Source: Desulfocicer vacuolatum DSM 3385
GTDB taxonomy: Bacteria; Desulfobacterota; Desulfobacteria; Desulfobacterales; Desulfobacteraceae
DNA: 64,000 nucleotides
Assembly: GCF_900176365.1 (NCBI RefSeq)
Contig: NZ_FWXY01000002.1
Span: 62,001 to 126,000, forward strand
Reading direction: 5' to 3'
Made by a program: the position numbers and the translations under genes. This document shows positions 49,733 through 59,240 of this stretch, piece by piece (the first letter of the stretch is position 1; each line of letters begins with the position of its first letter). The notes below the pieces were generated by a model, which did no database searches, had not been told where the DNA came from, and saw nothing but the letters and a program-made list of their open reading frames with translations.

Positions 49733-50285
49733 GAGCCCTCCTTTACAATCGAACAAAAGAGCATTAGAGCATATAGCTCCGCCCTTTAAGTTACATGGCG
49801 AAAGCACAATAACACATAATCGTCAAAAACTAATATTCTAAGCAAACTAAGCAAATTTCATACCTGTCCACCGGCAACAAACGCAGGGAGTTGCAAGGTT
49901 GAACTTGGTTTAATTTCAAAAAGGAGTGGTTTTGCAAAAACAGTCGACTGTTCACATAAGAAAGCAAAAGAAATAAAGCAGCACACAAGAACAAAGAGCA
50001 ACCGATCATTACAAAAGCTAATGAGCAAATTCTAAAATCAGACCCTAAGATACACAATCACAAATTTAAATTCAACAATTTAAAAATATTTTTTTAAAAT
50101 TATTCATTAACAATTCAAAACCACCCACGCCTTCATTTTTTACCATGTAAATATAGAGAAATAGAATCAAGAGAAGGAAAAATATGACACACAGCAAGAA
50201 AGATAACAACCAGACAAAAGGTTACAATAAGAATTCCATACAGAATATAATCGTTCTTTGCAAGACATTTTTCAACCTTTAATAC
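49733..50285. other. Intergenic region without recognised genes
   Basis: This AT-rich stretch separates the capsule operon start from the glmM stop. A short minus-strand frame at 49830-50057 has a hydrophobic middle but no ribosome-binding site and no family resemblance, so it is not called. It should contain the capsule-operon promoter; no confident -35/-10 pair could be fixed. Confidence 0.4.
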
Positions 50286-51716
50286 TTAAAGACCAATATA
50301 TTCCCGAATCACCCTGCAAATCTCATCACAAACACCATGGATACACGAAGAATCTTCCCCCTCCACCATCACCCGAAGCAGGGGCTGTGTACCCGAGTAC
50401 CTCACCAGCACACGGCCATTTCCATTTAAAAGTTTTTCCGCTTGCTCTATACTCGATGCAATGGCATCAATCCCCATGAAATCAGGTTTATCCGGACGCA
50501 CACTGACATTTTTTAACACCTGGGGATAAACAGTCATAACCTCTGCCAGCCGGGAAAGTGCCTCTCCGGTTTCCACCATGACAATGAGCAGCTTCAGAGC
50601 CGTGAGAAGACCGTCGCCGGTGGTGAGACAATTGGAAAAGATCATATGACCAGAATCTTCCCCACCCAGCACCGCACCGCTTTTTTCCATGGCCGCCATG
50701 ACCTGGCGATCCCCCACCCCCGTGATTTCATGGTGAATCCCCAGGGATTTCAAAGCCCGGGACAACCCTATATTGCTCATGACGGTGCTCACCACCCGGT
50801 TGTGGGTAAGGTGGCCCTTGCGGGCGGCATGGGCTGCGCATATGGCAAGAATTTTATCCCCGGTCACCACGGCACCGGTTTCATCCAGGGCAATGAGGCG
50901 ATCGGCATCCCCATCAAAGGCAAGACCTGCACAGGCATTATGTTTTATCACCTCTTTTGAAAGATCCTCGGTGTGCTGGGAGCCACAATCCTTATTAATA
51001 TTAACGCCATCAGGGGAAATATGAATAAAACGGGCATTGAAATGCGGGGGAGCAAACACCTGTTGTGCCACCTGGAATGCGGCTCCGTTGGAGCAATCCA
51101 CCACAATGGTGCCCAGGGGAGAGTCATTGGAAGTGGCAGCGTGTGTATCTTTTATCCCCTGGGTATAGATTCCTCTTAAAAAGGTGGCATATCGCTCCAG
51201 AACATGGGACATGGGTTGAATATGCCCGGGGTTTGCAATCTCCTCACCGGACCTGTCTTCCTGTGCATTGTCTCCTTTATTATTAGAAAGCAGTGCCAGT
51301 ATCCGGGCCTCCATCATGGCCTCTTCTTCATCTGAAAGCTTATGGCCATCCCCTCGAAAAAGCTTAATGCCATTGTCATAGTAAGGGTTGTGAGAGGCAG
51401 ATATAACGATGCCCGCCCCTGCATCCGGGGTGTTCATGGCAAGAAATGCCACCGCCGGAGTAGGAATAACACCTGCCAGACAAACATCCACCCCCTGGGA
51501 GGCGATGCCGGCAGCCAGGGCCGATTCCAGCATGCTGCCGGAACCACGGGTATCCCTGCCAATAACCACCTGTTTACGGTCACCCCCACCGACAAAATGT
51601 GCCACGGCCTTACCGGTTGCCATGGCAACCTCCACTGTCATGGGATAATGTCCGGTTCTTCCACGTATACCGTCTGTTCCAAATAGCTTACCCAAAGTAT
51701 TTTTTCCTTTTATCAC
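50286..51716 (-). CDS. glmM: Phosphoglucosamine mutase
   Basis: A 476-residue alpha-D-phosphohexomutase. GKLFGTDGIRGRTGHYPMTV opens the first domain. The phospho-serine loop is VISASHNPYYDNGIKLFRGD (S108), the metal loop AFDGDADRLIALDETG, the sugar-binding GGEDSGHMIFSN, and the phosphate-binding RYSGTQPLLRVMVEGED. It converts glucosamine-6-phosphate to glucosamine-1-phosphate for UDP-GlcNAc, the precursor of peptidoglycan, LPS and the UDP-L-FucNAc branch of the O-antigen locus. Slightly longer than the usual 445 residues because of a loop near residue 145. A GlmU-like gene is next upstream. Confidence 0.95.
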   Translation of the reverse strand: MIKGKNTLGKLFGTDGIRGRTGHYPMTVEVAMATGKAVAHFVGGGDRKQVVIGRDTRGSGSMLESALAAGIASQGVDVCLAGVIPTPAVAFLAMNTPDAGAGIVISASHNPYYDNGIKLFRGDGHKLSDEEEAMMEARILALLSNNKGDNAQEDRSGEEIANPGHIQPMSHVLERYATFLRGIYTQGIKDTHAATSNDSPLGTIVVDCSNGAAFQVAQQVFAPPHFNARFIHISPDGVNINKDCGSQHTEDLSKEVIKHNACAGLAFDGDADRLIALDETGAVVTGDKILAICAAHAARKGHLTHNRVVSTVMSNIGLSRALKSLGIHHEITGVGDRQVMAAMEKSGAVLGGEDSGHMIFSNCLTTGDGLLTALKLLIVMVETGEALSRLAEVMTVYPQVLKNVSVRPDKPDFMGIDAIASSIEQAEKLLNGNGRVLVRYSGTQPLLRVMVEGEDSSCIHGVCDEICRVIREYIGL

Positions 51717-51769
51717 TCATGCACAAGATATTATACTGAGCTTACATAATTTATCATGATCATTGTATT

Positions 51770-52981
51770 TTAATCGTCACAGATTCCCTTCAGCCAAGCC
51801 ATTCCCATGGCACGGGCCGTGGGAGAAAGGGAGTGAATGACCCGGGTATAATGAAATCCCTGGTGCTGGATGCCATGCAATATACAATCCACAAAATCAC
51901 CCGGGGCCCGGGGCAATGGATACAGAAAGGCTTTTTCCTCCATTTGATATTTTATTTTTGACCATTTCCGAAGCACAGCATCACGGGGTGTAACCTCTGC
52001 TGGAGGCCCATCGCCACGGGACTGGATTTTTTCCCCGTAGCGTTTAAGGCCCTCACAAAAGCCATCCAAACGCTTTATGCGCTCTTTAATGCATCCCTCA
52101 AGGGTGGTCTGCATGCCGGACAGCAGTGCTTTGGAAAGAAAATTGTGGGAAAAAAACAGGGGACGGATCTGTTGATACCAGGCAAGGAGGGCGATGAGGT
52201 TTTGAATGTAGTGACAATTTTTTTCAAAAATATTGTGAATATCCCGGAATTTTTTTTTACCCATGGGAATGGAGCCAGATTTCATGGCACCGCCGAAAAT
52301 CAGACATCCGGGTCGTGGCTCATCCCTGCGACAAATGGTCCCGGCAGCAACCACCGTTCCAAAGGCAAGGGATCGAGGCCCCACAAGCCCCCCCTGCCCC
52401 CCCAGGAAAATGGGGGGCTGATCCAGCATCACCCCCTGGTGGACATTGCCAAGCAAAGAGGCGGTGGCCTTATGCTGCTCCGGGGTATAATTAAAATGAA
52501 TATAGGAACTTCCCACCTCGGAGTGATCTTTGCGACTGGTGCCGCCGGCCATTAAAAGATCACAAAAATTAATAAGGCTTCCCAGGGTAACAAAGGGGAG
52601 CAAAATGGTCTGTTTCAACCCCACGGTGTGGGCCGCACCGGCCTCTTCTTCCAGAATGGTGCCCCCCCGGACATGGGCCCCGGAGCCAAAAGAGTTTTTA
52701 CCCACAAACACAGCATCCTGGAAAAAACCGCCCTTCAGGTGGGTATCCGGGCCCACATGACAGTTATCCAGGGTCACCGGCGCTTCTTTTCCCAGGGTGG
52801 TACCGGACATGATCAGGGTGTCTTTTCCAGAAATCCGGGTGCCGGGGTAAAGTGTGACACCCTCCCCGGAAATGCGCTCAAGGTCCACTTCCGGCCCAAT
52901 GAACAGGGTGTGGGGAAGGGGTATCTCCACCCCTTTTTCCATCAAATAATTACAATTGTCTATTCCATTTTTTAGATTCAT
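51770..52981 (-). CDS. GlmU-like left-handed beta-helix protein (no uridylyltransferase domain)
   Basis: A 403-residue protein with hexapeptide-like strands from about residue 30 to 230 (GVTLYPGTRISGKDTLIMSG, DAVFVGKNSFGSGAHVRGGT) and the GlmU-like site NFCDLLMAGGTSRKDHSEVG followed by SSYIHFNYTP. The N-terminal pyrophosphorylase of GlmU is absent, and the C-terminal 160 residues are helical. Located directly upstream of glmM, it may bind or acetylate a glucosamine phosphate or a nucleotide sugar. Related proteins are often labelled as UDP-GlcNAc pyrophosphorylase-related. The exact reaction cannot be told from sequence. The start is the ATG at 52979-52981. Confidence 0.6.
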   Translation of the reverse strand: MNLKNGIDNCNYLMEKGVEIPLPHTLFIGPEVDLERISGEGVTLYPGTRISGKDTLIMSGTTLGKEAPVTLDNCHVGPDTHLKGGFFQDAVFVGKNSFGSGAHVRGGTILEEEAGAAHTVGLKQTILLPFVTLGSLINFCDLLMAGGTSRKDHSEVGSSYIHFNYTPEQHKATASLLGNVHQGVMLDQPPIFLGGQGGLVGPRSLAFGTVVAAGTICRRDEPRPGCLIFGGAMKSGSIPMGKKKFRDIHNIFEKNCHYIQNLIALLAWYQQIRPLFFSHNFLSKALLSGMQTTLEGCIKERIKRLDGFCEGLKRYGEKIQSRGDGPPAEVTPRDAVLRKWSKIKYQMEEKAFLYPLPRAPGDFVDCILHGIQHQGFHYTRVIHSLSPTARAMGMAWLKGICDD

Positions 52982-53196
52982 TTTTTAACACCTGAATTAA
53001 TCATGGCTTCAGCAAAAAATAGTGGCAAAATTTGCTCTTTCTATAGACAAATTTTGTCGCAATGTGCAAAATCAAACATGCTCCCCGGATTTTTTTATAT
53101 GAAACACTCCGCAGATCAGAGGCGTATTTCAAGCTTTGTTGTGGCCGGAACCGCATCAGAATACGGTCCGCCCGTGGCGGTTATATGAAAAGGCTA
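52982..53196. repeat. Intergenic region with repeat family D (plus orientation)
   Basis: 53098-53190 (GAAACACTCCGCAGATCAGA, TCAAGCTTTGTTGTGG, ATCAGAATACGG, CCCGTGGCGGTTATA) matches 61036-61128 and, inverted, 54560-54720. No gene is present. The segment follows the fabH stop. Confidence 0.6.
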
Positions 53197-54207
53197 TCAA
53201 AAGCGATAGGCCACCCCCCCCCAGGTCAAACCGGCACCAAATCCCACAAAAAGAATGGTATCTCCAGGGTTACCCACCACCCCCTGCTCCAGGGCTTCAT
53301 CCAGGGCCAGGGGGATACTGGCTGCGGTGGTGTTGCCGTATTTTTGTATATTATTAAACATTTTGGATTCATCAATTTTCATGAACTGGGCAAAGGCCTG
53401 GTTAATGCGAAGATTGGCCTGGTGGGGAAACACCATGTCAATGTCATCCAGGGTGATATTGGCTTTTTCCAGGGTTTCCCGGGTGACCTGGGGTAATTTT
53501 CTCACAGCGGTTTTAAACACGGCAGGACCGTTCATGCTGGGGAAATATCGTTCAGAATCAATGGGAAGCCCCTTGGGGTGTCTGGCCGGCAGACGGGACG
53601 CCGGAAGCTCGGTCATGAGATTGTCAGCCCCGCGGCCATCGGCATGGAGACAGGAGGCAAGCACACCGATGTTCTCATCGGTTTCCACCCCTTCCACACA
53701 CACGGCAGCAGCACCGTCCCCAAAAAGAACCGCCACATCCCGGCCCCTTGTGCTTTTATCCAGGCCCGAGGAGTGCACCTCCCCCCCCACCACCAGAACT
53801 TTATTGGCAAGCCCGCTTTTAATGTAGGCATCGGCCGTGGCCATGCCATAAAGAAAGCCTGTGCATTGCTGGCGGATGTCCAGGGCCGGTGTGCTGGTCA
53901 GGCCCAGTTTTTCTGCAAGAAGGCATCCGGATCCCGGAAAAAAGATATCTGGACTCAGGGTGGCAAAAATAATGAAATCAATATCTTCCGGCTGCCATCC
54001 GGCCTTTTCCATGGCCTTTTGGCTGGCGGTGAGACCCAGGTCCGATGCTCCCATTTCCCCCTCTTCGGGAATCCAATATCGCTGCTGGATACCGGTGCGC
54101 TGCTGTATCCATTCGTCGGTGGTATCCATGATCTTTGTCAGATCTTCATTGGTGACAAGGCAGGGGGCCAGGGCACGACCGGTGCCCCTGATAACGGTTT
54201 TTTTCAT
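53197..54207 (-). CDS. fabH: 3-oxoacyl-ACP synthase III (FabH)
   Basis: A 336-residue KAS III. The active-site Cys is C115 in DIRQQCTGFLYGMATADAYI, the His in VFPHQANLRINQ and the Asn in KYGNTTAASIPLALDEA. It starts KKTVIRGTGRALAPCLVTNE and has the DTTDEWIQQRTGIQQRYW substrate loop. It condenses an acyl-CoA with malonyl-ACP to start fatty-acid or related acyl chains. There is no fab cluster around it. It could in principle supply acyl chains for the ACP module at 30 kb but has no positional link to it. It is also related to enzymes starting other acyl pathways. Confidence 0.9.
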   Translation of the reverse strand: MKKTVIRGTGRALAPCLVTNEDLTKIMDTTDEWIQQRTGIQQRYWIPEEGEMGASDLGLTASQKAMEKAGWQPEDIDFIIFATLSPDIFFPGSGCLLAEKLGLTSTPALDIRQQCTGFLYGMATADAYIKSGLANKVLVVGGEVHSSGLDKSTRGRDVAVLFGDGAAAVCVEGVETDENIGVLASCLHADGRGADNLMTELPASRLPARHPKGLPIDSERYFPSMNGPAVFKTAVRKLPQVTRETLEKANITLDDIDMVFPHQANLRINQAFAQFMKIDESKMFNNIQKYGNTTAASIPLALDEALEQGVVGNPGDTILFVGFGAGLTWGGVAYRF

Positions 54208-54416
54208 ACTTTTGTTCCTTTGTTTGATATTTGTGGGATTATTTTTTTCTTTAGCAGGCTGAACGCCTGGTTTTGTTTCGTAATAATTAAGTATTATCGG
54301 GGTCAGAGCCCACTATAAGGTTGAATAAGTGCCCATAATGTTTATAATGTTCAGGCATTTCCTGTCGAAGACAATGAATATAGGGTCGTAGACGCGGAGC
54401 CAAATGGTATTATACC

Positions 54417-54500
54417 GCCGCCCCCCGACGGGCAATAGGGCCCGGACCGGAACTGTAGACAGCTCAATTGTCCGGTTCCCATTGCCCGTCGGGGGGCGGC
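54417..54500. repeat. Repeat family C: 84-bp palindrome with 20-bp arms
   Basis: GCCGCCCCCCGACGGGCAAT (54417-54436) and its exact complement (54481-54500) enclose a centre with CGGAACTGTAGACAG. An inverted relative lies at 60903-60987, whose centre reads TGTCTACAGTTCCG. Very stable hairpin; function unknown. Confidence 0.75.
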
Positions 54501-54559
54501 TCTGCCTTAGCTTGCCTTGGAGGTTGCATTGTATATAACTGCCATGGGCAAATCATATT

Positions 54560-54760
54560 GGGATTTAACCTGCCCACAACGAAATTTGAAACTCTAAACA
54601 TCACAAGCCCTTGGACAGAGTTTCATATAAACCGCCACGGCGGATCGTATTTTGATCCGGTGCTGCCCACAACAAAGATAAAAATGTTCCACAGATTTGT
54701 GGAGTATCTCATATAAAAAAACTGCCACGGACAGACCTTATTCTATCCTGCTCTGCCATG
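54560..54760. repeat. Repeat family D, inverted copy
   Basis: In reverse complement this segment gives ATGAGATACTCCACAAATCT, TTTGTTGTGGGCAGCACCGG, ATCAAAATACGATCCGCC and CCGTGGCGGTTTATATGAAA, matching 53098-53190 and 61036-61128. Part of it is repeated once more within 54560-54600. Confidence 0.6.
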
Positions 54761-54844
54761 GCAGTTATATGCATATAATACTTTATAACTAAAGGCAAGT
54801 GGACTCACAGCCATAAGGCACAATGATCGTAAGAATTTTTTAAT

Positions 54845-54985
54845 AAAAAACTTCGACATCTTTCATACAACTTCAAAAGTAGTTTACACTTTTCCATCAA
54901 GTTTTCCCGGGAAATGGGTATATCTTTTTGCAAAATGTAAACTGGAAAATGAAGCATGCCAAAACTTCGACATGCTTCATTTTTA
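54845..54985. repeat. Repeat family E (about 115-140 bp)
   Basis: Contains CTTCAAAAGTAGTTTACACT, GAAATGGGTATATCTTT and AATGAAGCATGCC. The inverse complement of 58920-59045 shares these with scattered changes, roughly 80% identity by eye. It occupies the leader region of the antiporter gene. Confidence 0.65.
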
Positions 54986-55003
54986 AATTTTTAAGGAGAC
55001 ATC

Positions 55004-55933
55004 GTGATCATAGAATTTTTATTATTGCTGGCAGGCCTGGCCCTGCTTTATTATGGATCAGAATTCCTGGTAAAAGGAGCGGCCTCAACAGCCATATTAT
55101 TTGCCGTGCGACCGGTGATTGTGGGATTGACCGTGGTGGCTTTTGCCACATCCGCACCAGAACTTCTGGTGAGCCTGGTGGCATCGGTGAAGGGGTCCGG
55201 GGATATTTCCGTGGGCAATATATTGGGAAGCAATGTCATCAACATTGCCCTGGTGCTGGGATTGTCAGCTTTAATCCGCCCCATTAAAATCAATGGACGC
55301 ATTGCCCAGGTGGAAATGCCCATCATGGTTTTTGTGTGTGTTCTTTTCTATGTTATCTGCCTGGACGGGGTAATCGGATGGGGGGATGGCGCTTTGCTGC
55401 TGGCCATCCTGGTACTGTTTCTGGGCTACAGCATCTGGACGGCCCGGGATAAAAACGGTGACACTGTCCGGGAAAAACCGACGGTGAGAGCCCTTTTCCG
55501 AAATGGTGTAATGATAGTGGGGGGATTGATTGGCCTTGCCAAAGGGGCGGACATGGTGGTGCAATCCGCCATCATCATGGCCCGGGAAATCGGGCTGTCC
55601 GAGGCCTTCATCGGTATCTCCATTGTGGCATTGGGGACATCATTGCCCGAACTTGCTACCTCCGCCGTGGCCGCGGCCCAAGGGGAAAGCGACATCTCCG
55701 TGGGCAATGTGGTGGGCAGCAACATCTTTAACGTGTGCATGGTCATGGGGCTGGTGGGCTTGATCCAGCCCATGACCCTGGATAAATCGTTGCTGACCTT
55801 TGAATTCCCGTTCATGATTTTCATTGCCCTTTTCCTCCAGGCGGTGTGTTGGTGGAGGAAGGGCATCGGACGTTTAGCAGGTGGTGTGTTTGTACTGCTG
55901 TTCATCCTCTATATTATCGGAGCTTTGCTATAG
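55004..55933 (+). CDS. Calcium/sodium antiporter (CaCA family, YrbG-like)
   Basis: A 309-residue inner-membrane exchanger with about ten transmembrane helices in two inverted halves. The alpha-1 repeat is GSEFLVKGAASTAILF and VAFATSAPELLVSLVASVKG with SGDISVGNILGSNVINIALV; the alpha-2 repeat is ALGTSLPELATSAVAAAQG with SDISVGNVVGSNIFNVCMVM. The Glu of each PEL motif and the Asn of GSN are ion ligands. It starts at GTG 55004 with AAGGAG six bases upstream. It exports Ca2+ in exchange for Na+. It stands alone, convergent with clpB. Confidence 0.92.
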   Translation: MIIEFLLLLAGLALLYYGSEFLVKGAASTAILFAVRPVIVGLTVVAFATSAPELLVSLVASVKGSGDISVGNILGSNVINIALVLGLSALIRPIKINGRIAQVEMPIMVFVCVLFYVICLDGVIGWGDGALLLAILVLFLGYSIWTARDKNGDTVREKPTVRALFRNGVMIVGGLIGLAKGADMVVQSAIIMAREIGLSEAFIGISIVALGTSLPELATSAVAAAQGESDISVGNVVGSNIFNVCMVMGLVGLIQPMTLDKSLLTFEFPFMIFIALFLQAVCWWRKGIGRLAGGVFVLLFILYIIGALL

Positions 55934-55946
55934 TTGGGGTATAGTT

Positions 55947-56017
55947 GGGGTCAGGCTTCGCTTATTGCTGTTATTTTGCAAAATGCAAAATAACAGCAAT
56001 AAGCGAAGCCTGACCCC
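55947..56017. repeat. Perfect REP-type palindrome (34-bp arms, 3-bp loop)
   Basis: GGGGTCAGGCTTCGCTTATT plus GCTGTTATTTTGCA (55947-55980) is exactly complementary to 55984-56017. It lies between the convergent antiporter and clpB genes and ends six bases before the clpB stop. The hairpin is symmetric and would form in transcripts from both sides, so it may end or protect both mRNAs. Confidence 0.85.
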
Positions 56018-56022
56018 ATTTT

Positions 56023-58695
56023 TTACCATTTAAGTCCTTTATCTGGGTCAGACCCCACAATAAGGGACTGGCCGTCTTTGACGGTGCCGTTTAAGAGAGC
56101 CAGGGAAAGGGGATTTTCCAGGTGCTGCTGGATGGCACGCTTCAGGGGGCGGGCCCCAAAGGCCGGATCATAGCCGGATCGGGCCAGAAATTCCTGGGCA
56201 TCCCGGTTCAGGGTGATGTGGATCTTGCGCTGGGCCAGGCGCTCATTTAACTGCCGGATCTGGATGGCGGCAATGGCTTTTATATCTTCCAGGGTTAAAT
56301 TCTGAAAGGTGATGATCTCATCAATTCGGTTTAAAAATTCCGGTTTGAAGGCCTGTTTCAGAGCCTGGGAAATGGCGGCCTGGAGCCGTTGGTCGTTTTC
56401 TGTGGACATTGGGTTTGGGTTGCTTTTCTGCTTTTCTCCTGTGCCACTTTCAGCACCGCGATCCAGGGCACCGATGTACCCGGTGTCCGATGAAATTCCC
56501 GCAGCCTCCTGGATGAATCTTGACCCCACATTGGAGGTCATGATGATGATGGTGTTGGTGAAATCCACGGTGCGGCCCTGACCGTCTGTCATGCGGCCGT
56601 CATCCAATACCTGGAGCAGCACGTTGAACACATCGGGATGGGCCTTTTCAATTTCATCAAAGAGCAGTACAGAATAGGGTCTTCGCCGCACCGCCTCGGT
56701 GAGGGCACCGCCCTCATCATACCCCACATATCCCGGAGGGGCACCAATGAGCCTTGCCACGGAATGTTTTTCCATGTATTCAGACATGTCAATGCGCACC
56801 ATGGCGGACTGGGAATCAAACATGAATTCCGCCAGGGCCTTGGCAAGTTCGGTTTTTCCCACACCGGTGGGTCCCATGAAAATAAAGGTGCCAATGGGAC
56901 GATCCGGGGACTGCAGCCCCGACCTTGCCCGGCGCACAGCATTGGAAACCGCATCAATGGCAGTCTTCTGGCCGATCACCCGTTTTTTGATGTGGGATTC
57001 CATCTCCACCAGTTTTTCCTGCTCTCCCTTTAACATGCGGGACACCGGGATGCCGGTCCAGGCAGACACCACATCTGCAATGTCTGTGGCTTCCACATCT
57101 TCCTTTAGCATGCGAAGCTCTTTCTGGGCTTTATTGAGCGTTGCTTTTTTATCTGCCAGGGATTTTTGCAACGTTTCAATGGTGCCGTAACGAATCTGGG
57201 CCACCTTGGCCAAATCCCCTGCCCGTTCAGCCACCTGGGCCTGGGTCTGGGCCTGGTCCATCTGCTCCCTTATGGCACTGATCTCCTGGATGAGCTCCTT
57301 TTCCATGTTCCAGTGAAGTTTCATGGGCTGGATCTCTTCTTTCATGTCGGCAATGGACTTTTCCAATGTTGTCAGACGCTCCCGGGAGGCCTCGTCCTTT
57401 TCTTTTTTCAGGGCCTGGCGCTCGATCTCAGCCTGGGTGATGCGGCGCTGGACATCATCTATGACGGTGGGCATGCTGTCAATCTCAATGCGCAACCGGG
57501 AGGCTGCCTCATCCACAAGATCAATGGCCTTGTCCGGCAGAAACCGGTCGGCAATATACCGCTGGGAAAGGGTGGCAGCCGCCACAATGGCTGAATCCTT
57601 GATGCGCACCCCATGGTGCACCTCGTACTTTTCCTTGAGCCCCCGGAGAATGGAGATGGTGTCCGCCACCGTGGGTTCCGCCGCCATCACGGGCTGGAAA
57701 CGGCGCTCCAGGGCCGCATCCTTTTCTATGTATTTTCTGTACTCATCCAGGGTGGTGGCCCCCACGCAGCGAAGCGTTCCCCGGGCCAGGGCCGGCTTTA
57801 ACATATTGGAAGCATCCACAGACCCTTCAGAGGCCCCGGCCCCCACCACGGTGTGGAGCTCATCAATGAAAAGAACAATCTCCCCCTGGGAGGATTCCAC
57901 CTCTTTTAACACCGCCTTGAGTCGATCTTCAAATTCCCCCCGGTACTTGGCACCGGCCAGCATGGCCCCCATGTCCAGGGCAATGAGGCGTCTGTTTTTA
58001 AGACTTTCTGACACATCCCCCTCCACAATACGCTGGGCCAGCCCCTCCACCACGGCGGTTTTACCCACCCCGGGCTCTCCAATGAGCACAGGATTATTTT
58101 TGCGCCGGCGGGAAAGGACCTGGACAATGCGGCGGATCTCCTCGTCCCGGCCAATCACCGGGTCCAGCTTACCCTGGCGGGCAAGTTCTGTGAGGTTGCG
58201 TCCAAACTTTTCCAGGGCCTGGTATTTTTCTTCGGGGTTTTGATCGGTGATGGTCTGATTGCCGCGGATTTCCCGGAGAACCTTTAAAATAGCGTCCCGG
58301 GTGATGCCCTGGGCTTTTAAAATATCAGCACAAGTGCCCCGGGTGTCTGCCATGGCCAGCACCACATGCTCCAGGCTCACATACTGATCCTTCATCTTGT
58401 CTGCTTCTTTAAAGGCCACTTCAAACAGGGCCTGGGACTCCTGGGATAGATAGATCTGGGGGGCTGCACCGGTGACCTTGGCCTGTTTGGTCAGGGCATT
58501 GTCCAAGCTTGCCAGAACTGTATCAAGGTTGCCGCCGATCTTTGCAATGATGGATGCCGGGACCCCCTGGCGATCTTCCAGCATCACCCGCAACAGATGC
58601 AGGGGCTCTATGGCGGTGTGCTGGTATTTTCGCACCAGGGCCTGGGCAGAATGGATCATCTCCTGGGATTTAACAGTTAGTTTTTCGGGGTTCAT
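56023..58695 (-). CDS. clpB: ClpB/Hsp104 disaggregase chaperone
   Basis: An 890-residue AAA+ protein. The N-domain has [23 protein letters not shown]1 Walker [14 protein letters not shown] and [11 protein letters not shown], the middle coiled-coil about 405-530, NBD2 Walker [14 protein letters not shown] with [19 protein letters not shown], and the C-terminal domain [15 protein letters not shown]. It refolds aggregated proteins with DnaK. An extra loop (about 30 residues, [20 protein letters not shown]) follows [14 protein letters not shown]. The C-terminus [12 protein letters not shown] is encoded across the repeat core GGGGTCTGACCC, so the repeat has become part of the coding sequence. Slightly longer than the usual 857 residues. 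Confidence 0.96.
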   Translation of the reverse strand: MNPEKLTVKSQEMIHSAQALVRKYQHTAIEPLHLLRVMLEDRQGVPASIIAKIGGNLDTVLASLDNALTKQAKVTGAAPQIYLSQESQALFEVAFKEADKMKDQYVSLEHVVLAMADTRGTCADILKAQGITRDAILKVLREIRGNQTITDQNPEEKYQALEKFGRNLTELARQGKLDPVIGRDEEIRRIVQVLSRRRKNNPVLIGEPGVGKTAVVEGLAQRIVEGDVSESLKNRRLIALDMGAMLAGAKYRGEFEDRLKAVLKEVESSQGEIVLFIDELHTVVGAGASEGSVDASNMLKPALARGTLRCVGATTLDEYRKYIEKDAALERRFQPVMAAEPTVADTISILRGLKEKYEVHHGVRIKDSAIVAAATLSQRYIADRFLPDKAIDLVDEAASRLRIEIDSMPTVIDDVQRRITQAEIERQALKKEKDEASRERLTTLEKSIADMKEEIQPMKLHWNMEKELIQEISAIREQMDQAQTQAQVAERAGDLAKVAQIRYGTIETLQKSLADKKATLNKAQKELRMLKEDVEATDIADVVSAWTGIPVSRMLKGEQEKLVEMESHIKKRVIGQKTAIDAVSNAVRRARSGLQSPDRPIGTFIFMGPTGVGKTELAKALAEFMFDSQSAMVRIDMSEYMEKHSVARLIGAPPGYVGYDEGGALTEAVRRRPYSVLLFDEIEKAHPDVFNVLLQVLDDGRMTDGQGRTVDFTNTIIIMTSNVGSRFIQEAAGISSDTGYIGALDRGAESGTGEKQKSNPNPMSTENDQRLQAAISQALKQAFKPEFLNRIDEIITFQNLTLEDIKAIAAIQIRQLNERLAQRKIHITLNRDAQEFLARSGYDPAFGARPLKRAIQQHLENPLSLALLNGTVKDGQSLIVGSDPDKGLKW

Positions 58696-59240
58696 ATTTC
58701 CTCCATGAGTTTTTTAATTAATGCACATAAAGTAATACAACCCATTCCTTTGTCAACTAATAACTAATTGGTAATCTAATTGGGGTTCTAATTGGGGTCG
58801 GGCCAAACGAACCTATTGATATTAAAAAGCTTTACTGTAAAACAAGCCAATTTTTCAAGCTTAAAGCGTCCATTTCACCCATAAAAAATGCATTTTAAGA
58901 AAAACAGGCACATACAAAAAAAATAGCAACATCTTGGCATGCTTCATTATCCAGCTTACACTTTTCAGAAAGATATACCCATTTCTCGAAAAAAAATGAT
59001 CGAAAAGTGCAAACTACTTTTGAGGTTTGATAAAGGATGCCAACATCTTATGGTTGAAATTTTATAGATTGACTTTTTACAGGGGGAAGTAGCATCACAC
59101 TTTAAATGTTTTAAAAAAAATCAGGGATAACGACGCTCAATTTCTTAGAAGGCACTTTTGGGGGGTAAAAAGTGCCTTCTAAGAGCAGCATCAAGCATAT
59201 TTTGATACATATAAATAATAATTTAAAGCGGTTATCTGGG
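58696..59240. repeat. Intergenic repeats between clpB and lpdA (composite-repeat relics and family E)
   Basis: After the clpB start region a GGGGTCGGGCC core (58795) is followed by a diverged remnant of the composite repeat. 58920-59045 is the inverted copy of repeat family E. A GGCACTTTTGGGGGGTAAAAAGTGCC hairpin lies at 59150-59177 and a GGGTCAGACCCC core at 59231-59242 forms the stop codon of the lpdA gene. No gene. The clpB promoter must lie here, but no sigma32-type boxes were clear. Confidence 0.6.

Noticed and set aside
49830-50057. Small membrane protein on the minus strand
   Set aside because: The hydrophobic stretch is present but there is no ribosome-binding site, and start and end residues look random.
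57323-58243. Plus-strand open frame of 306 codons within clpB
   Set aside because: Antisense shadow of a highly conserved clpB sequence in GC-rich codons.
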